From contig NZ_SSOB01000001.1 of the NCBI RefSeq assembly GCF_004801405.1, positions 1 through 64,000 of the forward strand: 64,000 nucleotides of DNA, read 5' to 3'. Shown piece after piece: positions 25,466 through 35,050 of this stretch (position 1 is its first letter; every line of letters starts with the position of its first letter). The stretch comes from Cohnella fermenti. Its GTDB lineage: Bacteria; Bacillota; Bacilli; Paenibacillales; Paenibacillaceae. The position numbers were made by a program, and so were the translations under genes. The notes below the pieces were generated by a model. It searched no databases, had not been told where the DNA came from, and worked only from the letters and a program-made list of their open reading frames with translations.

Positions 25466-27043
25466 ATGTTTTCATTATTTAAAAAAGAAGTGTTGTACCC
25501 TTGGGCGGAAGGTGCTTCGATTTACGAAACGATCCGATCAAAGATCGATGAACGTGGTCGACTACAGGACGACAAATTGCCTGACGATGAGTCGTATTGG
25601 GAAGGCCGGCCCCTTCGCTGGGTAGCCGGGGGGCTTGATGGCGCTCTTGGTCATCATGCGGGCGGCGGTAAGGACGAAGAGAAGGTGACAGAAACGCTTC
25701 GTTTGCTCGCTCATCTCAGCAGGAAACCAAATCTTAAAACAAGACGGGCAGCGTATCTGAAGCTCATGCAGGCAGACGTGCTTAGCGTCATTGACCCTTT
25801 ATTGGAAGCGCTGCGTCATGCTCCCGGACTGAACGCGCAAAATTTATACAATGAAGCGCTTTGGCTAACCGAAAAAGGCGCTCACCGGAATGTGATCAAG
25901 TTCGGCATTGCGCTGCTGGGCCAGTTTGAAACAGAACATCATCGTGAGTTGATCCTGACCTTGGGCAGGCATGACGAATTCACGCTTTACTCGGCTGTTG
26001 CGATTCAAAACAGCTTGAATGCACCGAATGCTGCGCTATTCGAACTTGTCCAAGCGGTGAATGGATGGGGGAAAATTCAACTGGTGGAGCGGCTGGAGCC
26101 TGAGACGCAGGAGATGAAAGACTGGCTGCTGCGTAAAGGGTGCCAGAACAGCGTGATGTATGAATATTTGGCCTATATTTGCGCGTTAAAAGGTGAGTTG
26201 CACGTTGCGTTGACGGCGGATGAAGTGGATGAAGCACTGTATAACGGAGCAGGAGACATTCTATCGGCCTTGACTCATGGTGGGCCAGCGGAAGATATGG
26301 ATGACTATGAGCACGCTCCCGCCGTGATTGGAAACTACTTGCGGCTGTCACGAACGATGTGTAAGGATGTCTCTCAACTGACCGTCATTCTCAATCTCTT
26401 GGATTGGTTGAAGCAGGACGCTAAGCCGTGGGAGAAGCGATTGTCTAAAGGCTGGGCGGAGGAAACGCGCGGCCAATACAGGGAGATGGCGGAGAATATC
26501 ATCACCGCGGAAGGCTGGGCGGAAAAAGTATGGACTGCGTTGCGTTCTGGAGATGATCGGCAGCGGTACTGCTCCATTCGCGCGGCGAAAGCGTTGGGAC
26601 TCGATATATGGGAAGAACTGTTCGAACAACTCCGGCTATCTCCGATGAACGGATCGCTGATCTTCGAGTTGATGCGAACGGACAATGAACAGCGCGTGCG
26701 AAAGCTGGTGTCTTTTGCGGAAGAATCACTGCCATTGACGGATATCGCGTCGGGTCCTGCCGATGAGATGGGGCTTGGTCTCGGCTATGAGGCTCACAGC
26801 GCATTGGATTTTCTGGTGCAGGAGTTGGATCGCTATCCGGGCGTCGGAAGAAAGTTGATTGCGACGGCATTGCACAGTCCGGTCGTGCGCAACCGTAACA
26901 TGGCGCTAAAGGCACTGGAAGCTTGGCCGCTTGCCGACTGGGAGGAGTCCCTCGCTGCTGCGGTCAATCGGCTGGCCGAGATTGAGCCGGTATCCGATGT
27001 AAAAGAAACAATTGCGGAAATGATGAAGGACAAGAAATTCTGA
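25466..27043 (+). CDS. HEAT-like helical repeat protein, 525 aa
   Basis: I cannot assign a named family. The sequence is almost all amphipathic helices in a repeated pattern (LLAHLSRKPNLKTRRAAYLK, AVAIQNSLNAPNAALFELV, SPVVRNRNMALKALEAW), as in HEAT/armadillo-like scaffolds. There is no membrane segment or catalytic motif. Start ATG behind AGGTGAG. It lies between the nucleotidyltransferase and RtcB genes with short gaps (24 and 37 bp) on the same strand, so it is probably a scaffold or RNA/protein-binding subunit of the repair machinery. Confidence 0.7.
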   Translation: MFSLFKKEVLYPWAEGASIYETIRSKIDERGRLQDDKLPDDESYWEGRPLRWVAGGLDGALGHHAGGGKDEEKVTETLRLLAHLSRKPNLKTRRAAYLKLMQADVLSVIDPLLEALRHAPGLNAQNLYNEALWLTEKGAHRNVIKFGIALLGQFETEHHRELILTLGRHDEFTLYSAVAIQNSLNAPNAALFELVQAVNGWGKIQLVERLEPETQEMKDWLLRKGCQNSVMYEYLAYICALKGELHVALTADEVDEALYNGAGDILSALTHGGPAEDMDDYEHAPAVIGNYLRLSRTMCKDVSQLTVILNLLDWLKQDAKPWEKRLSKGWAEETRGQYREMAENIITAEGWAEKVWTALRSGDDRQRYCSIRAAKALGLDIWEELFEQLRLSPMNGSLIFELMRTDNEQRVRKLVSFAEESLPLTDIASGPADEMGLGLGYEAHSALDFLVQELDRYPGVGRKLIATALHSPVVRNRNMALKALEAWPLADWEESLAAAVNRLAEIEPVSDVKETIAEMMKDKKF

Positions 27044-27080
27044 ATCGTTATCCGTCAGCAGAACGGGAGTGTTAAGGAAA

Positions 27081-28307
27081 ATGACTTACCAAACGATAGA
27101 CGGCGTGCGTGTCTGGGGCAATCCCGATCCGGGTGCGCTGGCTCAGGCCAAGACGTGTGCGGAGCATGGGAATGTGGTGCAGACGCTTCTGATGGCCGAT
27201 CACCACAAGGGATACAGCCAACCGATTGGCGGCGTAGTAGCGTACGAGGGGCAGATCTCGCCATCGGGCGTCGGCTACGACATTGCGTGCGGCAACAAGG
27301 CGGTGCGGACGAACTTGATAGCGGCGGATATCAAGCCGAGGTTGTCTGCGATTATGGATCAAATTGCCCGCAAAGTTTCGTTCGGCGTGGGACGCGTAAA
27401 CAGCGAGAAGGTGGATCATGATCTGTTCGACGACCCGGATTGGAGCGTCTATGCTTCGGTCGGTCGTCAGGAGCATGACAAGCTGAAGGCGCTGGCTCGC
27501 GATCAACTCGGGACGGTCGGCAGCGGCAACCACTTCGTGGATCTGTTCGAAGAGGTGGGAACCGGGAGACTCTGGGTGGGGAACCACTTCGGCAGTAGGG
27601 GCTTCGGTCACAAGACAGCCAGCGGGTTCATTAACCTGGCGGCAGGGCGCGAATTCCTGGCGAAAGCACCGGGCGAGAAGATGGATCAGCCGCCTGTGCT
27701 GCTCGATCTGGACAGTGAGCTGGGCGACATGTACTTCCGTGCGATGAAGCTGGCCGGCCGTTATGCCTACGCCGGGCGGGACTATGTCATTGCACAGGTA
27801 TTGTCGATGGTCGGCGCGGCAGCGGACTTTGCAATGCATAACCATCACAACTATGCGTGGCTGGAGTCGCACGGCGGGAAGGATACGATCGTCGTTCGCA
27901 AAGGCGCGACGCCTTCGGCTCCGGGACAGGTCGGCTTCATCGGCGGCAGCATGGGGGATATCTCAGTTATCGTGCAGGGCAAGAATACGAATGAAAATCG
28001 CGATTCGTTCTACAGTACCGTGCACGGGGCCGGTCGAATCATGAGCCGAACGCAAGCCGCTGGCAAGATGAACTGGAAAACCCGTGCCCGTGCCGGTGGA
28101 CAGATCTCTTCGGAGCAAATGATGCAAGCCGTCCACAGCTACGGTGTCGAATTACGAGGAGCCGGCACGGATGAAAGTCCGTTCGTCTACCGGAAGCTCC
28201 AGGAGGTGCTGGATGCACATGCGGAGACGATTGACGTGCTGCATGTGCTGAAGCCGATCGGCGTGTGCATGGCCGGGGCGGATGAGTTCGATCCGTATAA
28301 GGACTAA
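27081..28307 (+). CDS. rtcB: RtcB-family RNA ligase, divergent short form, 408 aa
   Basis: GTP-dependent RNA ligase that joins 3'-phosphate (or cyclic phosphate) to 5'-OH ends. All metal and guanylylation residues can be found: D and C in GYDIACGN (~residue 75), H in GSGNHF, H in NHFGSRGFG, H in MHNHHNYAW and the nucleotide-accepting H in VHGAGRIM (~residue 318). The family core RKGAT is followed by PS rather than the usual RA. It is ~65 residues shorter than the second RtcB in this window and clearly of a different branch. I chose the ATG at 27081 (AAGGA just upstream); a GTG 12 bp earlier is possible. A terminator follows. Confidence 0.92.
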   Translation: MTYQTIDGVRVWGNPDPGALAQAKTCAEHGNVVQTLLMADHHKGYSQPIGGVVAYEGQISPSGVGYDIACGNKAVRTNLIAADIKPRLSAIMDQIARKVSFGVGRVNSEKVDHDLFDDPDWSVYASVGRQEHDKLKALARDQLGTVGSGNHFVDLFEEVGTGRLWVGNHFGSRGFGHKTASGFINLAAGREFLAKAPGEKMDQPPVLLDLDSELGDMYFRAMKLAGRYAYAGRDYVIAQVLSMVGAAADFAMHNHHNYAWLESHGGKDTIVVRKGATPSAPGQVGFIGGSMGDISVIVQGKNTNENRDSFYSTVHGAGRIMSRTQAAGKMNWKTRARAGGQISSEQMMQAVHSYGVELRGAGTDESPFVYRKLQEVLDAHAETIDVLHVLKPIGVCMAGADEFDPYKD

Positions 28308-28314
28308 CCTCCGG

Positions 28315-28348
28315 AACACCTTCTTTTCGCCTTGAGGAAGGTGTTTTT
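28315..28348 (+). terminator. Terminator after the first rtcB
   Basis: AACACCTTC and GAAGGTGTT form a 9-bp stem followed by TTTTT, separating the rlaP-HEAT-rtcB unit from the SWIM-MoxR-VWA unit. Confidence 0.85.
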
Positions 28349-28402
28349 GTTGTAGCGCCGAATATTTAATTTTGTAAAATACTTGTAGCGGTGGGGGTTT
28401 TC

Positions 28403-29851
28403 ATGATATCGATAACGGAAGCGTATGTAGACAGCGTGGCTTTGAATGCCGCTGCAAGCAAGAATGGCCGTGATCTCGTGAAGAAGAACAGCTTCCCCCT
28501 ATTGTGTCGGACGGAAGACGATACGCTTCTGTTCGGCGAGTGCAAAGGCAGCGGCAGCGAGCCTTACCGATGTTCCGCGGATTTTCTCAAGCCCGAAGGT
28601 CCGATTTTCCGCTGCTCTTGCCCGAGTCGGCAATTCCCGTGCAAACATATTCTTGGAATGTTATACGCCTATGCGGGTGGAAAACCGTTTGCAGTGGCCG
28701 AGGTTCCGCAAGATATTCAGGACAAACGGGACAAAGCCTCGCTTCGCGAGGAGAAGAAAAAGGAAGCGGGGGCGACTGAGGGAAGCGAAGAGAAGCCCCG
28801 CAGACGACAGACGAATAAGTCCGCCCTGATCAAAAAGATAGTCGCACAGCTTGAAGGAATCGGGCTGGCGGACAAGCTTCTTACAGGTATCGTGCAGTCC
28901 GGTCTTGGCGGCGTAGACAAGAAGGCCGTGCAGATGATGGCCGATCAAGTGAAACAATTGGGTAACTTCTACATTCCCGGCATCCAGGCTTCTTGCCGGG
29001 CGCTGCTGCTTGAGCTGCAAACCGACGGCGATCGGGAATCGATGTATACTGCAGCGATCCCTCACTTGACGGTGCTTCATTCTCTGCTGAAGAAGGCCAA
29101 GGAATACTTGGAACGTCGAATGGCCGACCCCGACGTGACGCCAATGGATACCGCCTCCGTGCTGGAGGAAGCAATCGGTCATGCCTGGCAGTTGGCGGAG
29201 CTTAAAGAATTAGGACTGGTCGATAACGACGCAGCACTGCTTCAGCTTTCTTTCCGCTCTTATTTCGACTCCTCCAGAGAAGAGTTCGTCGATGAAGGAC
29301 ATTGGATTAGGTTGGGCACGGAGCGCATCCATATGACCAGAACGTATAGGCCTTATCGCGCTGCCAAGTACATTCGAGAAGAGGACTCCCAGTTCCAATT
29401 GGTGCAGATCAAAGAACTATTCGTGTATCCCGGTGAGCTGAACGCCAGGGTTCGCTGGGAGGATGCTTCCTATTGCGACCCGAATTCGGAAGATATGAAG
29501 ATGGTGCAAAGCCAAGCCCGTTGTTCCTTCTCCGAAGTCGTTAAGCAGGTTAAAAATCATATCAAGAACCCGCTCTCTGACAAGCATCCCGTCTTGCTGC
29601 TCGCTTATCGCGAAATCGTGAGCGTAAATGGGCAGTATGCGCTTGTGGACGAGCAAGGCAAACAAATTCCGTTGGCGGATATTTCCTATTTGAACCATGC
29701 GACAACCTCTCTGTTGCCGCTTCTTAAGCAGGACGATTTGCGGAATGGAGCGATGCTTGTCATGTTCGAGCATGATTTTCAGCGGAATGCGTTATCCGCT
29801 CAGCCGCTTAGCGTGGTTACCGGTCAAGGCGTTATTCGTCTGTTGTACTAA
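28403..29851 (+). CDS. SWIM zinc-finger protein (YehQ-like), 482 aa
   Basis: The zinc-binding SWIM motif CSCPSRQFPCKH lies near residue 70; such fingers bind nucleic acid or protein partners. A charged, Lys/Glu-rich linker (~residues 105-145) is followed by a helical C-terminal region without known motif. Start ATG at 28403 with GGTGGGGG 5 nt before. It leads a run of five tightly packed genes: HEAT protein, MoxR ATPase, DUF5682 and VWA. SWIM, MoxR, a ~760-aa protein and VWA also make up E. coli yehQ/yehL/yehM/yehP, so I equate this with YehQ, with moderate confidence. Confidence 0.82.
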   Translation: MISITEAYVDSVALNAAASKNGRDLVKKNSFPLLCRTEDDTLLFGECKGSGSEPYRCSADFLKPEGPIFRCSCPSRQFPCKHILGMLYAYAGGKPFAVAEVPQDIQDKRDKASLREEKKKEAGATEGSEEKPRRRQTNKSALIKKIVAQLEGIGLADKLLTGIVQSGLGGVDKKAVQMMADQVKQLGNFYIPGIQASCRALLLELQTDGDRESMYTAAIPHLTVLHSLLKKAKEYLERRMADPDVTPMDTASVLEEAIGHAWQLAELKELGLVDNDAALLQLSFRSYFDSSREEFVDEGHWIRLGTERIHMTRTYRPYRAAKYIREEDSQFQLVQIKELFVYPGELNARVRWEDASYCDPNSEDMKMVQSQARCSFSEVVKQVKNHIKNPLSDKHPVLLLAYREIVSVNGQYALVDEQGKQIPLADISYLNHATTSLLPLLKQDDLRNGAMLVMFEHDFQRNALSAQPLSVVTGQGVIRLLY

Positions 29852-29874
29852 TTCATGCGCAAGGAGGCAATCGG

Positions 29875-31668
29875 ATGAGCATCGAGTTGCTGAAGCAATT
29901 GGATCATGAGATACGCCGACTATTTGTCGCCGGCAGCAAGCTGGCTTCGGGCGACGTGCGGCTCGCCAAGCTGCTGCCGGCGCTTGGTCAAATCGGACAA
30001 TCCAGCCCGGTGTTTGCCAGAATCGCGCAAGCGGTCGAGCAGACGATTGATCCGAACACGGAGCGGTCATCGGCTAAATTGCTTGAACTGGCTGTGCTGA
30101 TTCGCTCGATCCTATATACGCAAGGTCAAACGGAACTCGCTGGAGTGCAGACTCCGATCACAGGGACCGACCATTTTCCAATCACCTCCCTTCCCTTCCG
30201 TGAGCTGAATCCGGTGCTGCTTGCCTTGACCGTCAAAGGACAGGGAAGATTGGAAGTGATCCACCAAGCGCACAAGGACGGTATTTTCCGCGATTACCGC
30301 CTGCTTATCCCCGCCGTAACCGCGCTTGATGAGAGCTATTCCGAAATCGCCGACTACTTGGAGGCCTCCATTATTCCGCAGTACGGCGCGGACGCACTCC
30401 CGGTGCTGCAGCAGCAGTTCCGCCCAGACGGAGGCAGAGGCCATGCAAGGAGATTGCAGCTTATTCATCGTATCCTCGGCCGGTCGGGCATACAGTTATA
30501 TGAGCATGCCGCTGCCACGGGTTCGTTGGAGGTTCGGACAGCCGCTATTGGTCTGCTCGGGCATTATCCGGAACAGGAGCCTTTCTTGCTTGAGCAGGCG
30601 GACGAGCGCCGCAAAGAAGTTCGTCGGGCCGCCCTGCTGGCGTTGTCTAACGGATACACGTCGAAAGCATCGGACCGTATATATGGAGCGCTTATCTCGA
30701 AGGATAGGGAGCTTGCCGTGGAAGCGATTCGCCAATCATCCGATGATAGTCTCAGAAGGCGGACAATCGATTTTGCGGCAGCTATGTTTGATCAATGGAG
30801 AACCGGCGCCAAGCAGGAAGAAGCGCTCGATCAGCTCCGCACGGCTTTGGAGGCGTTGCGCGGCCACCGGACGACAGGGCTTCTCGAGCTGCTTCGTTCC
30901 TTGCTGTCCGATCCGACATTCTTCACACAAGATACTTCGCAGCTTCAAGAGACTGCTGCGCAGTTGCTGTTAAGCCTGGATACAAGTGAGGCGCAGGCGT
31001 TCGCGGTGTCTCTGAAGGACACGAATAAAAACAAGCTTGTAGACTACAGCTTGCGAGCTGCCGTCCGAAGCTTGTCTCCAACCGAAGTGTACGATCAATT
31101 TCACGGCTATTTTGCCAAAGGAGCGGGGACGGCGGCAGCCAAACTGTTGTCGGGAGTGTTCCATAGTTTGCTGCCGAGCGTTTATGCACGGATGACGGAT
31201 GAAGCGGGTCGTGCCGAACCTGTCGTCATCGACCCCAGATGGGGCGACATCTTTATCAAAGCAGATATCGCTGAACTCGTATGCAGAACGGCCCATAAGC
31301 CGAATGGGGCTATTATTCGTTATTTGAAGAGCAAGTGTCAGGAGAGCAAGACAGGGCTCGGCAACGATGTGGCCGTCAACGCCTGCTTGGCCTTGTTCCA
31401 TATCGGTTGCGAGGAGGCGCCTGAGGTGCTGATGAACGATCTTGTTCCGAAGACGCGTCGTACAATCTACTACCTGAATCAGGCCCAATTGCTGCTGCTA
31501 GGACTGTTGCCCGCATCGTATGCCAACCGGCTGGCAAGCTTTGCCGAGGAAGCGATCCCTTACGAAAGTGTGCGGAAACAAGTGGCCGAAGTGGCGGATT
31601 GGGTACGAACGAGACCGCAGGATGAACAGAGAGGGTGGGTGCAATGGATAACAAGCAGAATGTTCTAA
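29875..31668 (+). CDS. HEAT-repeat protein of the MoxR-VWA module, 597 aa
   Basis: Largely alpha-helical repeats, e.g. GSLEVRTAAIGLLGHYPEQE and RRKEVRRAALLALSNGYTS (residues ~215-265), DRELAVEAIRQSSDDSLRRR, and a further block near 480-560. No catalytic motif. Start ATG behind AAGGAGG. Its last 25 bp overlap the start of the MoxR gene, so it is made together with the ATPase and probably scaffolds it. It is unrelated in detail to the HEAT-like protein at 25466. Confidence 0.78.
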   Translation: MSIELLKQLDHEIRRLFVAGSKLASGDVRLAKLLPALGQIGQSSPVFARIAQAVEQTIDPNTERSSAKLLELAVLIRSILYTQGQTELAGVQTPITGTDHFPITSLPFRELNPVLLALTVKGQGRLEVIHQAHKDGIFRDYRLLIPAVTALDESYSEIADYLEASIIPQYGADALPVLQQQFRPDGGRGHARRLQLIHRILGRSGIQLYEHAAATGSLEVRTAAIGLLGHYPEQEPFLLEQADERRKEVRRAALLALSNGYTSKASDRIYGALISKDRELAVEAIRQSSDDSLRRRTIDFAAAMFDQWRTGAKQEEALDQLRTALEALRGHRTTGLLELLRSLLSDPTFFTQDTSQLQETAAQLLLSLDTSEAQAFAVSLKDTNKNKLVDYSLRAAVRSLSPTEVYDQFHGYFAKGAGTAAAKLLSGVFHSLLPSVYARMTDEAGRAEPVVIDPRWGDIFIKADIAELVCRTAHKPNGAIIRYLKSKCQESKTGLGNDVAVNACLALFHIGCEEAPEVLMNDLVPKTRRTIYYLNQAQLLLLGLLPASYANRLASFAEEAIPYESVRKQVAEVADWVRTRPQDEQRGWVQWITSRMF

Positions 31669-32735
31669 GGCTTCCGTCCGAACGGCTGTATGCCGAGGAG
31701 TTGGAGGCTTTGATAGCATCCGACAAGGAATCAAAGCCGGCAGGCTGGCAGCTTTCTCCGCGCGCCGTCCTGGCCTTCATTACGGGGGGTCAGGCCGGGA
31801 GCACACGCATTACGCCCAAGTATATCGGTAATCGTCGGCTGGTCGAGATGGCGATTGCGACGCTCTTGACGGATCGGGCGCTGCTGCTTATCGGAGAACC
31901 GGGGACGGCCAAGTCGTGGCTGTCCGAGAATTTGACGGCGGCCATCCACGGAGATTCCTCCAAGGTCATTCAAGGCACGGCCGGCACGAGCGAGGAGCAT
32001 GTTCGCTATTCCTGGAACTACGCCATGCTGCTCGCGCAAGGCCCGTCGGATCAGGCGCTCATCAAGAGTCCGATTTACCGTGCTATGGAGGAGGGCGGCA
32101 TCGCGAGATTCGAAGAAATTTCCCGCTGTGCATCGGAGGTGCAGGATGCACTGATCTCTATTCTGTCGGAGAAGACGATTGCCATTCCCGAACTGGGGAG
32201 AGAAGTTTCCGCAACCAGAGGATTCTCTATTATTGCAACCGCGAATACCCGTGACAGAGGGGTTAACGAGATGTCGGCGGCGCTCAAGAGACGCTTTAAC
32301 ATTATCGTGCTGCCTTCTCCCGCCGATGTGGAGACGGAGGTCGACATCGTCAAACGGCGTGTGGCCGAAATCTCGACAAGCTACGAATTAAGAGCTTCGT
32401 TGCCCGAGGAAGAGGCGGTTCGCCAAGTGGTGACGATATTCCGCGAGCTTCGGAATGGGGCCACGCTGGACAATAAGGAGAAGCTCAAATCCCCATCCGG
32501 CGTCATCTCGACGGCAGAAGCGATCTCGCTTCTAACCGGCAGCATGGCGCTGGCTGCAAGCTTCGGCAACGGACGCATGACCGAGGACGATCTGGCCGCA
32601 GGGCTTCAAGGTGCCGTTGTGAAGGATGAAGAGAAGGATCGGGCGGTATGGAAGGAATATTTGGACAACGTCATGAAGAAGCGGGGATCCGAATGGCGAA
32701 GCCTGTACAACGCTTGTCGGGACATGAACGGTTGA
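31644..32735 (+). CDS. MoxR-family AAA+ ATPase (YehL-like), 363 aa
   Basis: AAA+ ATPase with Walker A GEPGTAKSW (~residue 83), a Walker B-like ARFEEIS (~residue 155, acidic pair E-E rather than D-E), sensor 1 IIATANTRD and an Arg finger in ALKRRF. MoxR ATPases act as chaperones that load or remodel VWA-domain partners and often insert metal cofactors. Length equals E. coli YehL (about 360 aa). Start ATG at 31644 behind AGAGGGTGGG, overlapping the HEAT gene; a GTG 9 bp earlier is possible. Confidence 0.9.
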   Translation: MDNKQNVLRLPSERLYAEELEALIASDKESKPAGWQLSPRAVLAFITGGQAGSTRITPKYIGNRRLVEMAIATLLTDRALLLIGEPGTAKSWLSENLTAAIHGDSSKVIQGTAGTSEEHVRYSWNYAMLLAQGPSDQALIKSPIYRAMEEGGIARFEEISRCASEVQDALISILSEKTIAIPELGREVSATRGFSIIATANTRDRGVNEMSAALKRRFNIIVLPSPADVETEVDIVKRRVAEISTSYELRASLPEEEAVRQVVTIFRELRNGATLDNKEKLKSPSGVISTAEAISLLTGSMALAASFGNGRMTEDDLAAGLQGAVVKDEEKDRAVWKEYLDNVMKKRGSEWRSLYNACRDMNG

Positions 32736-35047
32736 ATGATGCGGCGGATGGCGTTCACCTGTTCGGCATTCGACATTTGTCGCCGTCCGGCGCTCGCCAT
32801 CTGCTGTCTTTCTTGAACGACATACGGCCGACGGCCGTGCTGGTGGAAGGACCGAGCGATGCGAGCCACCTGATCTCCCAGATCGCTTCCCGAGGTGTTG
32901 TGCCGCCCATCGCTCTGCTCGCATACACCGAAGAGATTCCTGTTCGCTCTCTGTTGTATCCGCTCGCGGCGTATTCCCCCGAGTATCAAGCGTTCCTGTG
33001 GGCGAGCCGCGAAGGCGCGGCTTGCGAATTCATCGATTTGCCGTCGGGCCACGCGTTGGCATTGCATGGGCTTAAAGAGAAGGAAGCTGCCGAGCGGGAC
33101 GAGGAGGAGCGTGCCCGGTATATCCGATACCACAACGGAATCTATGAGCATATTGCCGAGCTTGCGGATGAGCCGGATTATGATGCTTACTGGGAACGGT
33201 ACTTCGAGCATAACGGCAATATCGGCGCCTATCGCAGTGCCATTCAAGCGTTCTCGGAACGAATGCGCCAACTGACGGCAGAGGAAGAGCTTGCTTATTG
33301 GCCACAAGAAACGGCCTATACGGACATTCGCGAAGCTTATATGCGCAGAAGGATTCAGGAGACGATCGCGGCCGGTCATCTCCCTGCCCGAATTGTGGTT
33401 GTGACGGGAGCGCATCACGTTTCGGCGCTCGGAAGCGACAAGCCGGCGATGACGGATGAGGAACGGGAACGGCTACCGCTTGCTCCGACAAGACTGACTT
33501 TGATGCCTTACACGTACTATAAGCTTTCCTCCCGCTCGGGTTATGGAGCGGGCAACCGGACGCCGGCGTATTTCCAACTGTTCTGGGAGTGTCTCCACGA
33601 AGACCGGTTATCCGAATTACCCAAGCGGTACATGTCCAGCCTGGCGGCCGTTCTGCGCGACAAAGGCACCTATCGCTCGACCGCTTCCGTCATCGAAGGC
33701 GTCCGAATGGCGGAAGCGCTGGCTTCCATGAAAGGCGGCAGCCAGCCGACCTGGCAAGATCTCCGCGATGCCTCGGTTGTTTGCTTGGGCGGGGGAGAAG
33801 TGTCCGTTGTCTCCGAAGCGCACGCTCGAATCGATATCGGTACGGCGATCGGCCTGTTGCCGGAAGGTGTAAGCCAGACGCCGGTACAGGACGACTTGAA
33901 CCGCGAGCTGCGCCGATTGAAGTTAGACAAGTACAAGACGCCTGTCGCCCAGAATCTCGAACTGGATCTCAGGGAGAACCGTCGTGTCCAATCCGAAGAT
34001 GCGGCCTATCTGGATTTGAACCGGTCGGTGCTGCTGCATCGGCTTGAATTGCTCGGCATTTCTTTTGCCCGCAAGCTGCCGTTAAGGCAGGACGCCGCCA
34101 CATGGGCGGAGCATTGGACACTGCAGTGGACGCCGGAGACGGAGATCGGTGCGGTCGAATCGACCCTTAAAGGCGAGACGATTGAGATCGCTGCCGCTTA
34201 CGTCATTCATGAACGGCTGCAGACGTGCACGAACATCGTCGAAGCCGCCAGAATCATTCGCATGGCGAGCCTATGCCGATTGCTGGGCGCGATGGACGAA
34301 GCGCAGCGAATGCTGCAGACGCTCACGGTCGATTCCGACCACTTCGAGGGAATAGCCGAAGCGGCATTTGAGCTGTCCGCGCTTATCCGCTACGGCTCGA
34401 TCCGCAGGCATGACACCTCGTCTCTCGTGCCGCTGCTGCAGCGGTTGTTCCTTCGCGGGGCGCTTTCCTTGGGCGATGCGGCGAACTGCAACAATGACGC
34501 GGCCGCTTCCGTGTTATCCGCCGTGCAGATGCTTCATAGCGTTGCTCAGGAGCACTACCAAGACGTTGACGAATCCCTATGGATGCGCGAATTGCGCCGA
34601 TTGGCTTCAAGAGACGATCGCAACCCTAAACTATCGGGCTTCGGCTTTGCGATTTTGCTTGAGCGTGATGAGTACTCGCCTAAGGATATCGAGCAGGAAG
34701 TATCGCGTCGGCTGTCCCCGGGCGTGTCGGCCGACCTTGGCGCAGGCTGGTTCGAGGGGGTGGCGCTGCTCAACCGTTATGCGTTGTTGTCGCGTGCGTC
34801 GCTATGGGGGCAACTGGATACGTATATCGGCTCGCTTGACGACGATCAATTCCGCAGATCGCTGGTTTACTTGCGCCGAGCCTTCTCCTCCTTCGAGCCT
34901 AGGGAGAAGGCCGCCATATCCGATATGCTCGGCGACTTGTGGGGGGCGGGAGCGGACGAGACGAGTATTCTGCTCCAGCGCCCTCTTACCGAAGAGGAGA
35001 AGGAGAAGTTGGATGAGCTTAACGATTTCGATTTCGGAGAACTTTAG
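32693..35047 (+). CDS. DUF5682 family protein (YehM-like), 784 aa
   Basis: The N-terminus VHLFGIRHLSPSGARHL and AVLVEGPSDASHL is the DUF5682 hallmark, a TraB/ChaN-like fold with a conserved His and Glu that may be catalytic. A later VVVTGAHHVSAL (~residue 240) adds a second His pair. The remainder is helical. No activity has been established to my knowledge. Start ATG at 32693 lies 43 bp inside the MoxR gene behind GGGGAT; an upstream ATG (32648) would overlap further. Position and size agree with E. coli YehM. It is probably the central subunit between ATPase and VWA protein. Confidence 0.82.
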   Translation: MAKPVQRLSGHERLNDAADGVHLFGIRHLSPSGARHLLSFLNDIRPTAVLVEGPSDASHLISQIASRGVVPPIALLAYTEEIPVRSLLYPLAAYSPEYQAFLWASREGAACEFIDLPSGHALALHGLKEKEAAERDEEERARYIRYHNGIYEHIAELADEPDYDAYWERYFEHNGNIGAYRSAIQAFSERMRQLTAEEELAYWPQETAYTDIREAYMRRRIQETIAAGHLPARIVVVTGAHHVSALGSDKPAMTDEERERLPLAPTRLTLMPYTYYKLSSRSGYGAGNRTPAYFQLFWECLHEDRLSELPKRYMSSLAAVLRDKGTYRSTASVIEGVRMAEALASMKGGSQPTWQDLRDASVVCLGGGEVSVVSEAHARIDIGTAIGLLPEGVSQTPVQDDLNRELRRLKLDKYKTPVAQNLELDLRENRRVQSEDAAYLDLNRSVLLHRLELLGISFARKLPLRQDAATWAEHWTLQWTPETEIGAVESTLKGETIEIAAAYVIHERLQTCTNIVEAARIIRMASLCRLLGAMDEAQRMLQTLTVDSDHFEGIAEAAFELSALIRYGSIRRHDTSSLVPLLQRLFLRGALSLGDAANCNNDAAASVLSAVQMLHSVAQEHYQDVDESLWMRELRRLASRDDRNPKLSGFGFAILLERDEYSPKDIEQEVSRRLSPGVSADLGAGWFEGVALLNRYALLSRASLWGQLDTYIGSLDDDQFRRSLVYLRRAFSSFEPREKAAISDMLGDLWGAGADETSILLQRPLTEEEKEKLDELNDFDFGEL

Positions 35048-35050
35048 CCT